Below, piece by piece: positions 30,831 through 39,884 of a DNA stretch of 50,717 bases (position 1 is its first letter; the number at the start of each line of letters is the position of its first letter). Source of the DNA: Oscillospiraceae bacterium (GTDB taxonomy: Bacteria > Bacillota > Clostridia > Oscillospirales > Oscillospiraceae); the NCBI GenBank assembly GCA_015067785.1, contig SVLR01000015.1, forward strand, positions 1-50,717, given 5' to 3'. The translations under genes and the position numbers were made by a program. A model generated the notes under the pieces. It saw nothing but the letters and a program-made list of their open reading frames with translations. It made no database searches and was not told where the DNA came from.

Positions 30831-31436
30831 ATGAAAAAAGCGATCTCTTTTTTGTTATTATCTATCCTTTTTGTTGCCTTGTATTATGGTCTTTCCTGCT
30901 ATCGTGATAAAAAGCAACTTCGAAACGATGTGATCAGATTGCATGTGGTGGCGAATTCTGACAGCGATGCAGATCAGGCGCAGAAGCTGCGTGTGCGGGA
31001 TGTTATCAATCAATACTTATGCCAGCTTTTAGAGAATGTCGAATCAGCAAAGGATGCAAGGAGGATGATCTCTGATCATCTTTCTGACTTGGAAATCGTT
31101 GCTTCGGAGCTGCTAAGCTCCGAAGGGACAGATATGGCTGTCCGTGTAACTCTTACAAATGAGTCTTTTGATATCCGCGAATATGATACCTTTACGCTTC
31201 CTTCCGGTGTATATTCGTCCCTCCGCATCGAGCTGGGCGCTGCAGAAGGTAAAAACTGGTGGTGTGTTGTTTTTCCGTCACTATGCCTTCCGGCAGCGGG
31301 GAATAGCTTTGCAGAAACTGCTGCCGGGGCTGGATTTTCAGATTCACTGACCGGTGGATTAAGTGGGAAATATCAGTTCCGTTTTTTTGTGCTTGACCTA
31401 TTCGGTCAGGTGGAGAAATTCCTCGCAAATCATTAA
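30831..31436 (+). CDS. spoIIR: Stage II sporulation protein R
   Basis: A 201-aa protein starting at ATG 30831 (a GTG at 30822 is the alternative). A signal-like helix at the start (AISFLLLSILFVALYYGL) targets it to the intermembrane space. RNDVIRLHVVANSDSDADQAQKLRVRDVI is the SpoIIR signature, followed by the conserved GVYSSLRIELGAAEGKNWWCVVFPSLC. SpoIIR is made in the forespore and triggers SpoIIGA-dependent processing of pro-sigma-E in the mother cell, the first inter-compartment signal of sporulation. I see no clear sigma-F promoter in the short gap; it may lie in the 3' end of ispE. The hairpin upstream would then sit in its leader. Confidence 0.95.
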   Translation: MKKAISFLLLSILFVALYYGLSCYRDKKQLRNDVIRLHVVANSDSDADQAQKLRVRDVINQYLCQLLENVESAKDARRMISDHLSDLEIVASELLSSEGTDMAVRVTLTNESFDIREYDTFTLPSGVYSSLRIELGAAEGKNWWCVVFPSLCLPAAGNSFAETAAGAGFSDSLTGGLSGKYQFRFFVLDLFGQVEKFLANH

Positions 31437-31463
31437 ATTTGCACTACCAATATTCGAAGTGTG

Positions 31464-31472
31464 TGGTATAAT
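31464..31472 (+). promoter_or_regulatory. Extended -10 promoter of addB-addA
   Basis: TGGTATAAT (31464-31472) is a full TGn-TATAAT extended -10 box 25 bases upstream of the addB ATG. The only -35-like element (TTGCAC at 31439) is 22 bases away, too far, so recognition is likely by the extended element. Confidence 0.6.
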
Positions 31473-31497
31473 GTAGAAAAAGAAATGGGGTGAAGCA

Positions 31498-34400
31498 ATG
31501 CTCCGAATTATCCTTGGTACAGATTGGGTAGCAAACCGAGATGAGATCTTAGGTCAGCTATCCGATGATGTACGCAACAGAAGAGAAAACCGAATACTAA
31601 TGGTCCCGGAGCTGATCAGTCACGATATGGAACGGCGACTGTGCGCGGTTGCCGGAGACACGACAAGCCGTTATGCGGAGGTACTATCCTTTACTCAACT
31701 GACCCAACGGGTGTCTGAGTATACAAATATTGCGCCTGAGGAATGCCTTGATAACGGGGGCAGAGTTGTGGCTATGGCATCTGCAGCACAGCAGCTGCGC
31801 GGAAGTCTGAAAGCCTACGCGGCTGTTGAAACAAAGCCAGAGTTTCTTACCGGACTTGTGGATGCGGTGGATGAGTTTAAGCGCTGCTGCATTACACCAA
31901 AAGACCTGAAGAATGCCGCTGACCGATGTGAAGGTGCTTTTTCGCAGAAGCTTTTGGAGCTTTCACTTTTATATGATGCCTATGACGGTATTACATCTCA
32001 TGGAAAAAGAGATCCGCGAGACCAAATGATATGGCTTTTAGAGCAGCTGGAAAACAGCAGCTTTGGTGAGGATCATACATTCTACATCGATGGATTCCCT
32101 GATTTTACGCGGCAGCATATGGATATTTTGCGACATTTGATCTGTGTGTCACCGCTGGTTGTGATCAGTAATAATTGCGATGTTCCCGGATCCAATCACA
32201 TGGCGTTTCAAAAAGCAGGAGATACGGTTAAGGCTCTGATCGCTATCGCCAAGCGGGCAGGTGTACAGATGGAAATCGTCACCGTTTCACCCTCGGGTGC
32301 TGCAACTACGACCGTTTGTGACGGATTATTTCAAGGCGCGATCGTGCAGCGCAATGCAGATGTAGTAGCTGCTTTGCGGGCGGAAACCCCATATAAAGAA
32401 GTTCGTCTTGCTGCAAAGGAAATTCGAAGACTTGTCCATAAGGGTGCTCGATATCGTGATATCAGTCTTGTTTGCAGCAATCCTTCTGTCTATAAGACGG
32501 CGATCAGTACCGTATTTCGTGGCTGCAATATACCATATTATCTTTCCGGAAAAGAATGTGTTTTGGATCGTCCTGCGATTCAAACACTACTGCTTGCAAT
32601 CGATGCTGTGCTGAGCGGATTTGAACAGGATGATATCTTGCGCTATTTCCGCAGTGCAATGTCGCCGCTTTCTCTGTCAGAATGTGACCGATTGGAAAAT
32701 TATGTGCTCCTGTGGAGCATTGACGGGAATGGCTGGTGTACGCCGTGGGTCAATCATCCCGGTGGTTTGGGAAAATCGTGGGATGAACATGCTACCGCAA
32801 AATTACATACCTTAGAGGAGCTGCGGAAAAGAGCGATGGAGCCGCTGATCCGGCTGCGTGACGGTCTCCGTACAGCAAGAAAGCTATCCCAGCAGATCGA
32901 GGTGCTATACAGTTTTTTAGAGGACACATCCTATGCAAAACGCTTGCGGGCGTCGGCTGTTGCCTATGATCTGGAAGGTGATAATCGCAGCGCCCAAATA
33001 CTTGATCAGCTTTGGGCTGTCCTGCTGTCTGCTCTGGAACAGATGCACGATGTGCTTGGCGAGACGGTTTGGGATGATATAGGCTTTTTCCGTTTATTAC
33101 GGCTATTGCTGAGTCAGTATGATGTAGGCACGATCCCATCAGTGTTGGACGCTGTAACCGTAGGTAACGTAAGTGCAATGCGCTGTCAGCAGGAGAAGCA
33201 TTTGATCGTTCTTGGTATGCTGGAGGGTGAAATGCCTGGTTACAGCGGTGCTACCGGTGTTCTCAGCGATTGGGAGCGGACAACGCTGCGTCAAATGGGT
33301 GTGCCACTGACCGGAGGTGCAATGGAGGGCCTGCAAGCCGAATTTGCAGAGATCTACGGTGTGTTCTGTGGTGCTAGAGCGTCTGTTACGGCTATTTGCC
33401 CCGGCGGTACGCCTTCCTTCGTATACCGTCGGTTGGCAGAAATGGCAGGTGGAGAGTGTCTGTTGGAGGATGATATCGCACAATCCGGTGTAAGCCCAAG
33501 AGAAACGGCAGCGTATCTCGCAGAGCTGGGAGAGGAGTATGCCGCTGTGGCGCTTGGCTTGGGAGATGCCTATTATCAAATTGCGGATGGTATATCCTTT
33601 CATCACGGTACGGTTTCCAATGAGAATATTCGCGGGATCTACGGTGAGAAACTGAGATTGTCTGCTTCGCAGATCGATCGTCTGGCAGAGTGCCGTATGC
33701 GTTATTTCCTTCAGCACGGACTTCGTGTACGGGAAAGGAAGCCTGTAGCGGTCGACCCTGCGGAGTACGGTACTTATGTACATGATATTTTGGAAGAGAC
33801 TGCCCGTGAAGTAATGGAAAAAGGTGGTTTCAAAAAGCTTTCTGTGCATGAAACGCTTGAGATCGCAAGAGGACATTCCGCGAGATATGTTTCTAAACAT
33901 TTCTCTGAGCTGGAATCTCAACGAATTTCCTATTTGCTGTCCCGAAATTCTCAGGAACTTGATATGGTTGTGGAGGAGCTTTGGGAAGAGCTTCATAATT
34001 GTGCTTTTGTTCCCGCGGATTTTGAAGTACATTTCGGTGCAGACGGGAAAATGCCACCGGTCGCTATTTTCAGCAGATCCCTGGAAGCAGAGCTGGAAGG
34101 GTATGTTGATCGGGTCGATATATGGAAAAAAGATGGCCGGAATTATTTCCGCGTAGTCGATTATAAGACTGGTAAGAAGGATTTTGATTACTGTGATGTC
34201 TTTAATGGTGTAGGTCTGCAGATGCTTCTGTATCTATTCGCCCTTGCACGCGGCGGTGTGGAGCTTTTAGGCGAAAACACATATCCTGCAGGCGTGCTGT
34301 ATTTTCCTGCCAGAGCGCCGGTGATGGCTACAGACGGAGCGTTGTCGGCAGAAGAAGCAAAGAAGCTGCGTGTAGATGAGTGGAAGCGTAAGGGCTTGAT

Positions 34401-34752
34401 TTTGGATGATCTGGATATCCTGAATGCTATGCAGCCAAAGGAAGGGCTCCAAAAGCTTGACTGTCGTGTGAATAAGGAAGGCAAGCTCACAGGCGCGGTA
34501 GCAAGCAGAGAACAATTCCGTCAGCTTGAAAAGTATATCACCCAGCTGCTCAGCCAAATGGTCGATACGATCTCCTCAGGAAATGTGGAGGCGAATCCCT
34601 ATACACGCGGTAATAATCATAATGCTTGTTCATTTTGCCCTTATCATCAGATTTGTCGCCCTGAGCAGGTGGAAGGTCGCAGGGACTATTCGACAATGTC
34701 ATCTGCGGACTTTTGGGAACGGATAGAGAGGAGTGTGCGTACAGATGCCTGA
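31498..34752 (+). CDS. addB: ATP-dependent helicase/deoxyribonuclease subunit B
   Basis: The 1084-aa product follows GGGGTGAAGCA. The N-terminal half is a UvrD-like inactive helicase fold; the usual Walker A (GRAGSGKT) is replaced by LGTDWVANRDEI, so ATP binding is probably lost. The C-terminal third is a RecB-type nuclease: EYGTYVHDILEETAREVME, then DRVDIWKKDGRNYFRVVDYKTGKKDFDY with the metal-binding Asp and Lys. Cys in RLAECRMRYFLQ and the late CSFCPYHQIC form the four-Cys 4Fe-4S cluster typical of AddB. With AddA it resects double-strand breaks and loads RecA. It overlaps addA by eight bases. Confidence 0.95.
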   Translation: MLRIILGTDWVANRDEILGQLSDDVRNRRENRILMVPELISHDMERRLCAVAGDTTSRYAEVLSFTQLTQRVSEYTNIAPEECLDNGGRVVAMASAAQQLRGSLKAYAAVETKPEFLTGLVDAVDEFKRCCITPKDLKNAADRCEGAFSQKLLELSLLYDAYDGITSHGKRDPRDQMIWLLEQLENSSFGEDHTFYIDGFPDFTRQHMDILRHLICVSPLVVISNNCDVPGSNHMAFQKAGDTVKALIAIAKRAGVQMEIVTVSPSGAATTTVCDGLFQGAIVQRNADVVAALRAETPYKEVRLAAKEIRRLVHKGARYRDISLVCSNPSVYKTAISTVFRGCNIPYYLSGKECVLDRPAIQTLLLAIDAVLSGFEQDDILRYFRSAMSPLSLSECDRLENYVLLWSIDGNGWCTPWVNHPGGLGKSWDEHATAKLHTLEELRKRAMEPLIRLRDGLRTARKLSQQIEVLYSFLEDTSYAKRLRASAVAYDLEGDNRSAQILDQLWAVLLSALEQMHDVLGETVWDDIGFFRLLRLLLSQYDVGTIPSVLDAVTVGNVSAMRCQQEKHLIVLGMLEGEMPGYSGATGVLSDWERTTLRQMGVPLTGGAMEGLQAEFAEIYGVFCGARASVTAICPGGTPSFVYRRLAEMAGGECLLEDDIAQSGVSPRETAAYLAELGEEYAAVALGLGDAYYQIADGISFHHGTVSNENIRGIYGEKLRLSASQIDRLAECRMRYFLQHGLRVRERKPVAVDPAEYGTYVHDILEETAREVMEKGGFKKLSVHETLEIARGHSARYVSKHFSELESQRISYLLSRNSQELDMVVEELWEELHNCAFVPADFEVHFGADGKMPPVAIFSRSLEAELEGYVDRVDIWKKDGRNYFRVVDYKTGKKDFDYCDVFNGVGLQMLLYLFALARGGVELLGENTYPAGVLYFPARAPVMATDGALSAEEAKKLRVDEWKRKGLILDDLDILNAMQPKEGLQKLDCRVNKEGKLTGAVASREQFRQLEKYITQLLSQMVDTISSGNVEANPYTRGNNHNACSFCPYHQICRPEQVEGRRDYSTMSSADFWERIERSVRTDA

Positions 34753-37700
34753 GTTGACCGATCAACAAAAAGCGGCAGTATACGACCGGGGTGGCAAGCT
34801 ATTGGTATCTGCTGCAGCCGGTTCCGGCAAGACAATGGTTCTGGTTGAACGACTGATGCAATATGTCCTTGATCCTGTTGCGCCTGCCAATATTGACGAT
34901 TTTCTGATCATAACCTATACCAAGGCTGCAGCCTCTGAGCTGCGACAGAAGATCAGTAAGAAACTGAACGATCTGCTCGCTCAGGATGGAAATAACCGCC
35001 ATCTTCAGCGGCAGCTTCAAAGGCTGTATCTTGCAAAGATCTCCACTGTTCACGGATTCTGTACTGACGTTCTCCGGGAAAACGCGTTTCGCTTGGATAT
35101 TCCCGGTGACTTTCGCGTTGCCGAGGAGGATGAGTGTGCAGAAATGCAGGAGCTTGTGCTGCAACGGCTTCTTGAGGAGCGCTATACCAATATTGAGCAG
35201 GACGGAGACTTTCGGGCGGTCGTGGATACTCAGGGCTTTGGCCGTGATGATCGCAGACTGCTAAAGATAATTTATAAGATATATAAGGACTCCAGATGTC
35301 ATACAGATCCGGATGCTTGGTTAGACAAATGTGTCAAGGAAAGTGAGATCGCGCAGATTACGGATGCATCCCAGACCCAATGGGGTGAATATTTAATTAC
35401 AGATCTTCATCATACGCTGGATCTGCACATTGCCGCAATGCGTAACTGCGCGGAATTGGCAGCAGTATCAGAAGGTATGGAAAAGCCGTCGATATTGTTA
35501 TTTGCTACGATAGAACAAATGACAGTCTTGCGCAGCTGTAATACATGGGAAGCCATTCATGACCATCTGATTTCTGATTATGGCAAAATGAATTTCGGCA
35601 AGAAAGCCGATCCTGAGTTAAGTGAAAGAATTAAGGCGGTTCGTAACGCCTGCAAGAGTGCCATTGATAAAAAGCAGAAGATCTTTTCCTATGATAACGA
35701 TCAGGTTTTGTTTGAATTGCGTGCCTGCGCACCCGTCGTACGTGGATTGGTTTCTTTAGTAAAGGAATTTGCTGCCCGGTACAGCAAGCGCAAGCAGAGC
35801 AGGCGGGTATTGGATTTTGCGGATCTTGAGCATAAGACCCTTGATCTTTTCTACGGAAAGTCGCGCACTGGAATCACAGCTACAGCATATGAGATCGGCA
35901 AGCGCTTCCGTGAGGTAATGGTTGATGAATATCAGGATAGCCACGCTGTGCAGGAGGCAATTTTTGCGGCACTTACCGAGGAAAGAAACAACTGTTTTAT
36001 GGTCGGTGATGTGAAACAGTCCATTTATGGCTTCCGCTTGGCAGAGCCCAATCTGTTTCTTAATAAGTATCACGATTATCTGCCTGCAGAAAAGGCCGCG
36101 CCCGGGCAGGGGAGAAAAGTGCTGCTTACAAAGAATTTTCGATCCTCCGCCGGTGTTGTCAGTGGTGTCAATGATGTGTTTACCAAGTGTATGTCTCCAG
36201 AGGTCGGAGGGCTTACATACGGAGCTGACGAGAGATTGAACGGTGTTGATGAAGCACCGCCGCAAAGTCCCGAGGTGGAATTCTACGCTGTGCAGGTCGA
36301 AAAAGAAACCTATCCGGAGGAGGCAGCGTTTGTAGCCGGTAAAATTCACGAATTGTTGAAAAGCGGTATGTTGGTTCGTGACGGCAAGGATCGTAGACCA
36401 ATCAAGCCCGAGGATATTGCAATTCTGCTCAGATCGTACAAATCTGTCGGCGGTGAGTTCGCATATGCGCTCCAAAAATATGGAATCTCATGTGCCTTTG
36501 ACGGCGAGCAGAATGTACTGCAGGCAGAGGAAACACAATTTTTTCGGTCGCTTTTGCAGGTCATTGACAACCCGCTTCAGGATATACCACTTGTCGCAGT
36601 TATGATGAGCCGCGTATTTGCCTTTACTGCGGATGCGCTCGCCGAAATGCGAAAAGGTAACATTGGCTGCCCGATTTTCTCGTTGCTTTCTGATTCTGAG
36701 CAACCAAAAGCAATCAAGTTCTATGAAACCTTAATGAAATTGCGAGATATTGCAAGGGATAAAACGGTCACGGAGCTACTGGAGCATATTTTATATCATA
36801 CCAATGCAGATAGCATCTTCGCAGCCTGTAATGGTAATACAGGTACGACAGAAGCCTTTATGCAGATAGCAGCTCAGGCGGAACGAATCGGTCATCGAGA
36901 TGTCCGAGGCTTCCTCTCCTATCTCGATGCATTGGACGACCGGGGGATTGCGAATAAGTCTGCCGAAAAAGCGGACGGAAAGGTAACGATCCTTAGCATT
37001 CATAAGTCTAAAGGACTTGAGTACCCAGTCGTATTTCTTTGTGCGCTTGCCAAGGGATTCAATCACGATGATTTGAAGCAGGAGGTTTTATGCGATAAGG
37101 AGCAGGGCTTGGGTGTTACCTTTGTGGATACGAAAAATCGCCTGCGCTATCCTTCACTTGCGAAGCGGGCCATTATGGTCAAAAAGGCCTCTGACAGCCT
37201 ATCAGAAGAAATGTGTGTACTTTATGTAGCAATGACCCGTGCGAAGGATCGGCTCATTATGACATATGCATCGCGTTACTTAGAGCGTGCATTGTCAAAT
37301 TATGCGCTTCGCACGGATATGTCCGGTGGCCTGTTGATGTCATGCAGCGTGTCCTCTATGGGACAGTGGGTCTTGCATACAGCAATGGATCGAATTGAAG
37401 CAGGTGAGTTGTTCGCTATTGGTGGACGTCCAGCTGTGGTTCGAACAGACACGATCCCCTGGAAGATCCGTGTTGTTTCCGGTAATTCTTCTGTTGTTGC
37501 CGAGGAAACATTGCAGCCTGCAGATAAGGAAACTCTTACTGAGGAAGCATACAGAAGGCTGGAACGTACACTTTCTTTTACCTATCCTTTTGAGAAGTCG
37601 ACAGTATATCCTTCCAAGCAAACGGCAACACAGCTGAAGGGAAGAGTGAAGGACCAAGAGGCGGCGCAGAACACAAGGGAGCCTATTAAAGCCAATTTTG

Positions 37701-38242
37701 ATAGGAAACCGTCCTTTGCGAAAAAGAGCAAGGATTCCTTATTTGCAGGCTCAGCAACCCACAAAGTGCTCCAATATCTTAGATTTGATACCGAGCCGAC
37801 TGCCCAAATGCTGGAAGGAGCGCTGCAGGAGCTCTGTGACCATGGACGCATCCATAGTGATGAGCTTTCCATGATTCGCAGCGATGAGATTCTGCGTTTT
37901 TTCCAGACACCATTAGGCAGAAAGCTATATGGAAGCAAGAATGTACTCAGAGAGTTTAAGTTCTCGATCCTTGCAGATGCGTCCCGCTGGGACATAGATC
38001 TATGTGACGAAAAGATCCTGCTGCAGGGCGTTGTTGACTGTGCGATCATTGAGCCTGACGGTATCACGATCATAGATTTCAAGACGGACCGTGTGACCGA
38101 GGAATCAGTAGCGTCCGTTGCTGAGGGATACATTCCGCAGATTTCTGCCTATGCAGATGCAATGGCTCGAATTTATCAAATGCCAATCAAACGTTCTGTG
38201 CTGTATTTTTTCAGCATTGGTAAGGAGATAGAAGTATTATAA
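34745..38242 (+). CDS. addA: ATP-dependent helicase/nuclease subunit A
   Basis: The start is ATG 34745 with GGAG eleven bases upstream, eight bases before the addB stop. The 1165-aa protein has the superfamily 1 motifs: LTDQQKAAVYDRGGKLLVSAAAGSGKT (Q motif and Walker A), ITYTKAAASELRQKI (Ia), VMVDEYQDSHAVQEAIF (II), FMVGDVKQSIYGFRLAEP (III), TILSIHKSKGLEYPVVFLC (V) and LYVAMTRAKDRLIM (VI). The C-terminal nuclease has ATHKVLQYL and VDCAIIEPDGITIIDFKTDRV. It is the translocating motor and 3'-strand nuclease of AddAB. A strong hairpin follows. Confidence 0.97.
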   Translation: MPELTDQQKAAVYDRGGKLLVSAAAGSGKTMVLVERLMQYVLDPVAPANIDDFLIITYTKAAASELRQKISKKLNDLLAQDGNNRHLQRQLQRLYLAKISTVHGFCTDVLRENAFRLDIPGDFRVAEEDECAEMQELVLQRLLEERYTNIEQDGDFRAVVDTQGFGRDDRRLLKIIYKIYKDSRCHTDPDAWLDKCVKESEIAQITDASQTQWGEYLITDLHHTLDLHIAAMRNCAELAAVSEGMEKPSILLFATIEQMTVLRSCNTWEAIHDHLISDYGKMNFGKKADPELSERIKAVRNACKSAIDKKQKIFSYDNDQVLFELRACAPVVRGLVSLVKEFAARYSKRKQSRRVLDFADLEHKTLDLFYGKSRTGITATAYEIGKRFREVMVDEYQDSHAVQEAIFAALTEERNNCFMVGDVKQSIYGFRLAEPNLFLNKYHDYLPAEKAAPGQGRKVLLTKNFRSSAGVVSGVNDVFTKCMSPEVGGLTYGADERLNGVDEAPPQSPEVEFYAVQVEKETYPEEAAFVAGKIHELLKSGMLVRDGKDRRPIKPEDIAILLRSYKSVGGEFAYALQKYGISCAFDGEQNVLQAEETQFFRSLLQVIDNPLQDIPLVAVMMSRVFAFTADALAEMRKGNIGCPIFSLLSDSEQPKAIKFYETLMKLRDIARDKTVTELLEHILYHTNADSIFAACNGNTGTTEAFMQIAAQAERIGHRDVRGFLSYLDALDDRGIANKSAEKADGKVTILSIHKSKGLEYPVVFLCALAKGFNHDDLKQEVLCDKEQGLGVTFVDTKNRLRYPSLAKRAIMVKKASDSLSEEMCVLYVAMTRAKDRLIMTYASRYLERALSNYALRTDMSGGLLMSCSVSSMGQWVLHTAMDRIEAGELFAIGGRPAVVRTDTIPWKIRVVSGNSSVVAEETLQPADKETLTEEAYRRLERTLSFTYPFEKSTVYPSKQTATQLKGRVKDQEAAQNTREPIKANFDRKPSFAKKSKDSLFAGSATHKVLQYLRFDTEPTAQMLEGALQELCDHGRIHSDELSMIRSDEILRFFQTPLGRKLYGSKNVLREFKFSILADASRWDIDLCDEKILLQGVVDCAIIEPDGITIIDFKTDRVTEESVASVAEGYIPQISAYADAMARIYQMPIKRSVLYFFSIGKEIEVL

Positions 38243-38245
38243 TTG

Positions 38246-38274
38246 ATCCGCCGAACAGATTCTGTTCGGCGGAT
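38246..38274. terminator. Hairpin terminator between addA and the Asn/Gln-rich gene
   Basis: ATCCGCCGAACAGA (38246-38259) and TCTGTTCGGCGGAT (38261-38274) are perfect inverted arms around a single T. It sits four bases after addA and five before the stop of the convergent gene. The T-run is modest (ATCGTTT). Confidence 0.75.
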
Positions 38275-38279
38275 ATCGT

Positions 38280-38378
38280 TTAGCGGTTATTCTGATTGTT
38301 GTTCTGGTTGCTGTTCTGGTTGTTCTGATTTCTGTTTTGATTATTGTTCTGGTTCTGATTCTTGTTCTGGTTTTCCAT
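38280..38378 (-). CDS. 32-aa Asn/Gln-rich mini-protein next to spore genes
   Basis: ATG at 38378 has GGAGGA eight bases upstream. The peptide is almost entirely Asn and Gln with a few Arg/Lys/Ser: MENQNKNQNQ, then NNNQNRNQNN, QNSNQNNNQN and NR. No hydrophobic residue follows Met. The composition recalls the Asn/Gln-rich gamma-type small acid-soluble spore proteins, and it lies downstream of spoVAD-spoVAE on the same strand, which supports a spore role by context. Low-complexity coding of this kind could arise by slippage, but the frame, ribosome site and terminator position argue for a gene. Upstream GCATA and an AT-rich -10-like region could be a sigma-G promoter, weakly. Confidence 0.65.
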   Translation of the reverse strand: MENQNKNQNQNNNQNRNQNNQNSNQNNNQNNR

Positions 38379-38434
38379 AACACGTATCCTCCAAATATAT
38401 TCGGCAAAGCCGTGGTATTACTATGCCCGAGAAT

Positions 38435-38791
38435 CTAAGATTTATCCTTCGCCCTAAATAAACAGCTGGAAAGAAGTCCGGCAACGATCGCAGAGGTAAT
38501 GCCGCCGGCTGTAGCTTTCAGACCGCCGATAAAGATACCAAGGAAACCTTTTTCATCTATCGCTTCCCGGACACCTTTTGCGAGGCTGTTTCCAAATCCG
38601 GTTAGTGGAACGGTTGCTCCTGCCCCTGCAAAGTCAATAAGCGGCTCATAAATATGAAGTCCACCTAAGATCACACCGATCACTACATATGCTACAAGGA
38701 TCCTGGCTGGTGTCAATTTTGTTCTATCTATCAGAATTTGACCGATTGTACATAGGATACCACCGATTAAAAATGCTTTCAAATAATCCAT
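38435..38791 (-). CDS. spoVAE: Stage V sporulation protein AE
   Basis: The start at 38791 (GGGGG seven bases upstream) lies directly after the spoVAD stop; the open frame extends further into spoVAD but the protein family begins at MDYLKAFLIGGILCTIGQIL. It has 118 aa and three to four transmembrane helices, with the conserved HIYEPLIDFAGAGATVPLTGFGNSLAKG and the C-terminal GLKATAGGITSAIVAGLLSSCLF. SpoVAE is part of the SpoVA channel that imports dipicolinic acid into the forespore and releases it at germination. Confidence 0.95.
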   Translation of the reverse strand: MDYLKAFLIGGILCTIGQILIDRTKLTPARILVAYVVIGVILGGLHIYEPLIDFAGAGATVPLTGFGNSLAKGVREAIDEKGFLGIFIGGLKATAGGITSAIVAGLLSSCLFRAKDKS

Positions 38792-38792
38792 A

Positions 38793-39806
38793 TTAGACCC
38801 CCGTAATTGCGACAGCGTGACAGACGCCGGGAATAGGAAGGTTTTGCTGCGTTGAGGTAGGGGAGAGCAACGCTCCCGTTCCACAAAACAATATTTTTTT
38901 GAGCTTTCCCTTGTTAAGTCTGGTTAGCAGATCACTACATAATGTGATGGCGCTGCAACCACAGCCTGAGCCACCTGAATGGACATCTTGGGATAAATTG
39001 TCAAAGACGAGGCAGCCGCAATCCGCCAGCTTGCCGCCTAAGGATAGTCCCTCTTGTTGTGAGAGTGATAACAGGATGTCCTTTCCGTGCTGTCCGAGAT
39101 CGCCGGTTACGATCAGATCGAAATCCTCCGGCCCCACGCCCATATCATCAAAATGCTGCCGAATGGTCGATAGGGCTGCCGGAGCCATTGCTGCACCCAT
39201 ATTATTTGCGTCCTTAATACCAAGATCGGTAACGGTACCAACAGTACACGCAGTAATCCTCGGTCCGTGACCGCTGCTACAGACGAGGGCAGCACCAGCC
39301 CCGGTTACAGTCCATTGGGATGTTGGAGTTCTTTGACCGCCGTAACCCAGCGGGAAACGGTACTGGCGCTCTGAGGAGGCAAAATGAGACGAGGTCATTG
39401 CTGCAACTGCATCGAAATAACCGCCGCCGACAGCCATTGCCGCAAGAAGCAGACTTTCTGCCATTGTGGAGCAGGCACCGTAAAGTCCTAAATGGGGAAT
39501 ATTTAAATTTCGCAGACTAAAGGAGGACCCGATACACTGATTGAGCAGATCACCTGAGAAAACAAGTTCCAGATCCTCTTGCTTTATATCCGCCTTTTTC
39601 ATCAGTGTTTTCAGCGCTAATTGCTGCATGCAGCGCTCTGCTTGTTCCCAGCTTTTTTGTCCGAAATAGGAGTCGTCACTTTTGATATCAAAGCGATTAC
39701 CAAGAGGCCCTTGCGCCTCTTTTTTGCCTGCTACACTTGCCCACGATGTTATCACCGGCGAAATTTCCGGGACAATGCTTTGTTTTCCTTTTCTTTGTGT
39801 TGCCAT
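38793..39806 (-). CDS. spoVAD: Stage V sporulation protein AD
   Basis: The ATG at 39806 has AAAGGTGGTAAAT before it. The 337-aa protein has a thiolase-like fold: GSSFSLRNLNIPHLGLYGACSTMAESLLLAAMAVGGGYFD carries the conserved Cys region, followed by SSHFASSERQYRFPLGYGGQRTPTSQWTVTGAGA and LIVTGDLGQHGKDIL. In B. subtilis SpoVAD binds dipicolinic acid directly. It is followed by spoVAE; spoVAC, usually just upstream, is not here. A sigma-G-like promoter precedes it. Confidence 0.95.
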   Translation of the reverse strand: MATQRKGKQSIVPEISPVITSWASVAGKKEAQGPLGNRFDIKSDDSYFGQKSWEQAERCMQQLALKTLMKKADIKQEDLELVFSGDLLNQCIGSSFSLRNLNIPHLGLYGACSTMAESLLLAAMAVGGGYFDAVAAMTSSHFASSERQYRFPLGYGGQRTPTSQWTVTGAGAALVCSSGHGPRITACTVGTVTDLGIKDANNMGAAMAPAALSTIRQHFDDMGVGPEDFDLIVTGDLGQHGKDILLSLSQQEGLSLGGKLADCGCLVFDNLSQDVHSGGSGCGCSAITLCSDLLTRLNKGKLKKILFCGTGALLSPTSTQQNLPIPGVCHAVAITGV

Positions 39807-39828
39807 ATTTACCACCTTTCCGTGAGTG

Positions 39829-39857
39829 TATTATGTGCAAAAAACCCGTGGTAAACA
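39829..39857 (-). promoter_or_regulatory. Candidate sigma-G promoter of spoVAD
   Basis: On the minus strand CATAATA (39835-39829) matches the sigma-F/G -10 consensus; TGTTTA (39857-39852), 16 bases upstream, is one base off a TGTATA-type -35. It overlaps the terminator of the preceding deacetylase gene. SpoVA genes are sigma-G controlled in Bacillus. Confidence 0.5.
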
Positions 39858-39868
39858 CCACGGGTTTT
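39841..39868 (-). terminator. Terminator of the deacetylase-like gene
   Basis: AAAACCCGTGGT (39868-39857 on the minus strand) pairs with ACCACGGGTTTT (39852-39841), loop GTTT, followed by further T. Confidence 0.88.
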
Positions 39869-39884
39869 GAATAATAGAAGGGGT

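Noticed and set aside
31439..31472. TTGCAC as -35 box for the addB promoter
   Set aside because: The spacer to TATAAT is 22 bases, too long; the TGn extended -10 box explains recognition better.
38281..38378. Short tandem repeats read as a CRISPR or satellite
   Set aside because: The TTCTGGTT/TTCTGATT repetition is explained by Asn/Gln codons (AAC/AAT, CAG/CAA) of the mini-protein on the minus strand; there are no constant repeats with unique spacers.
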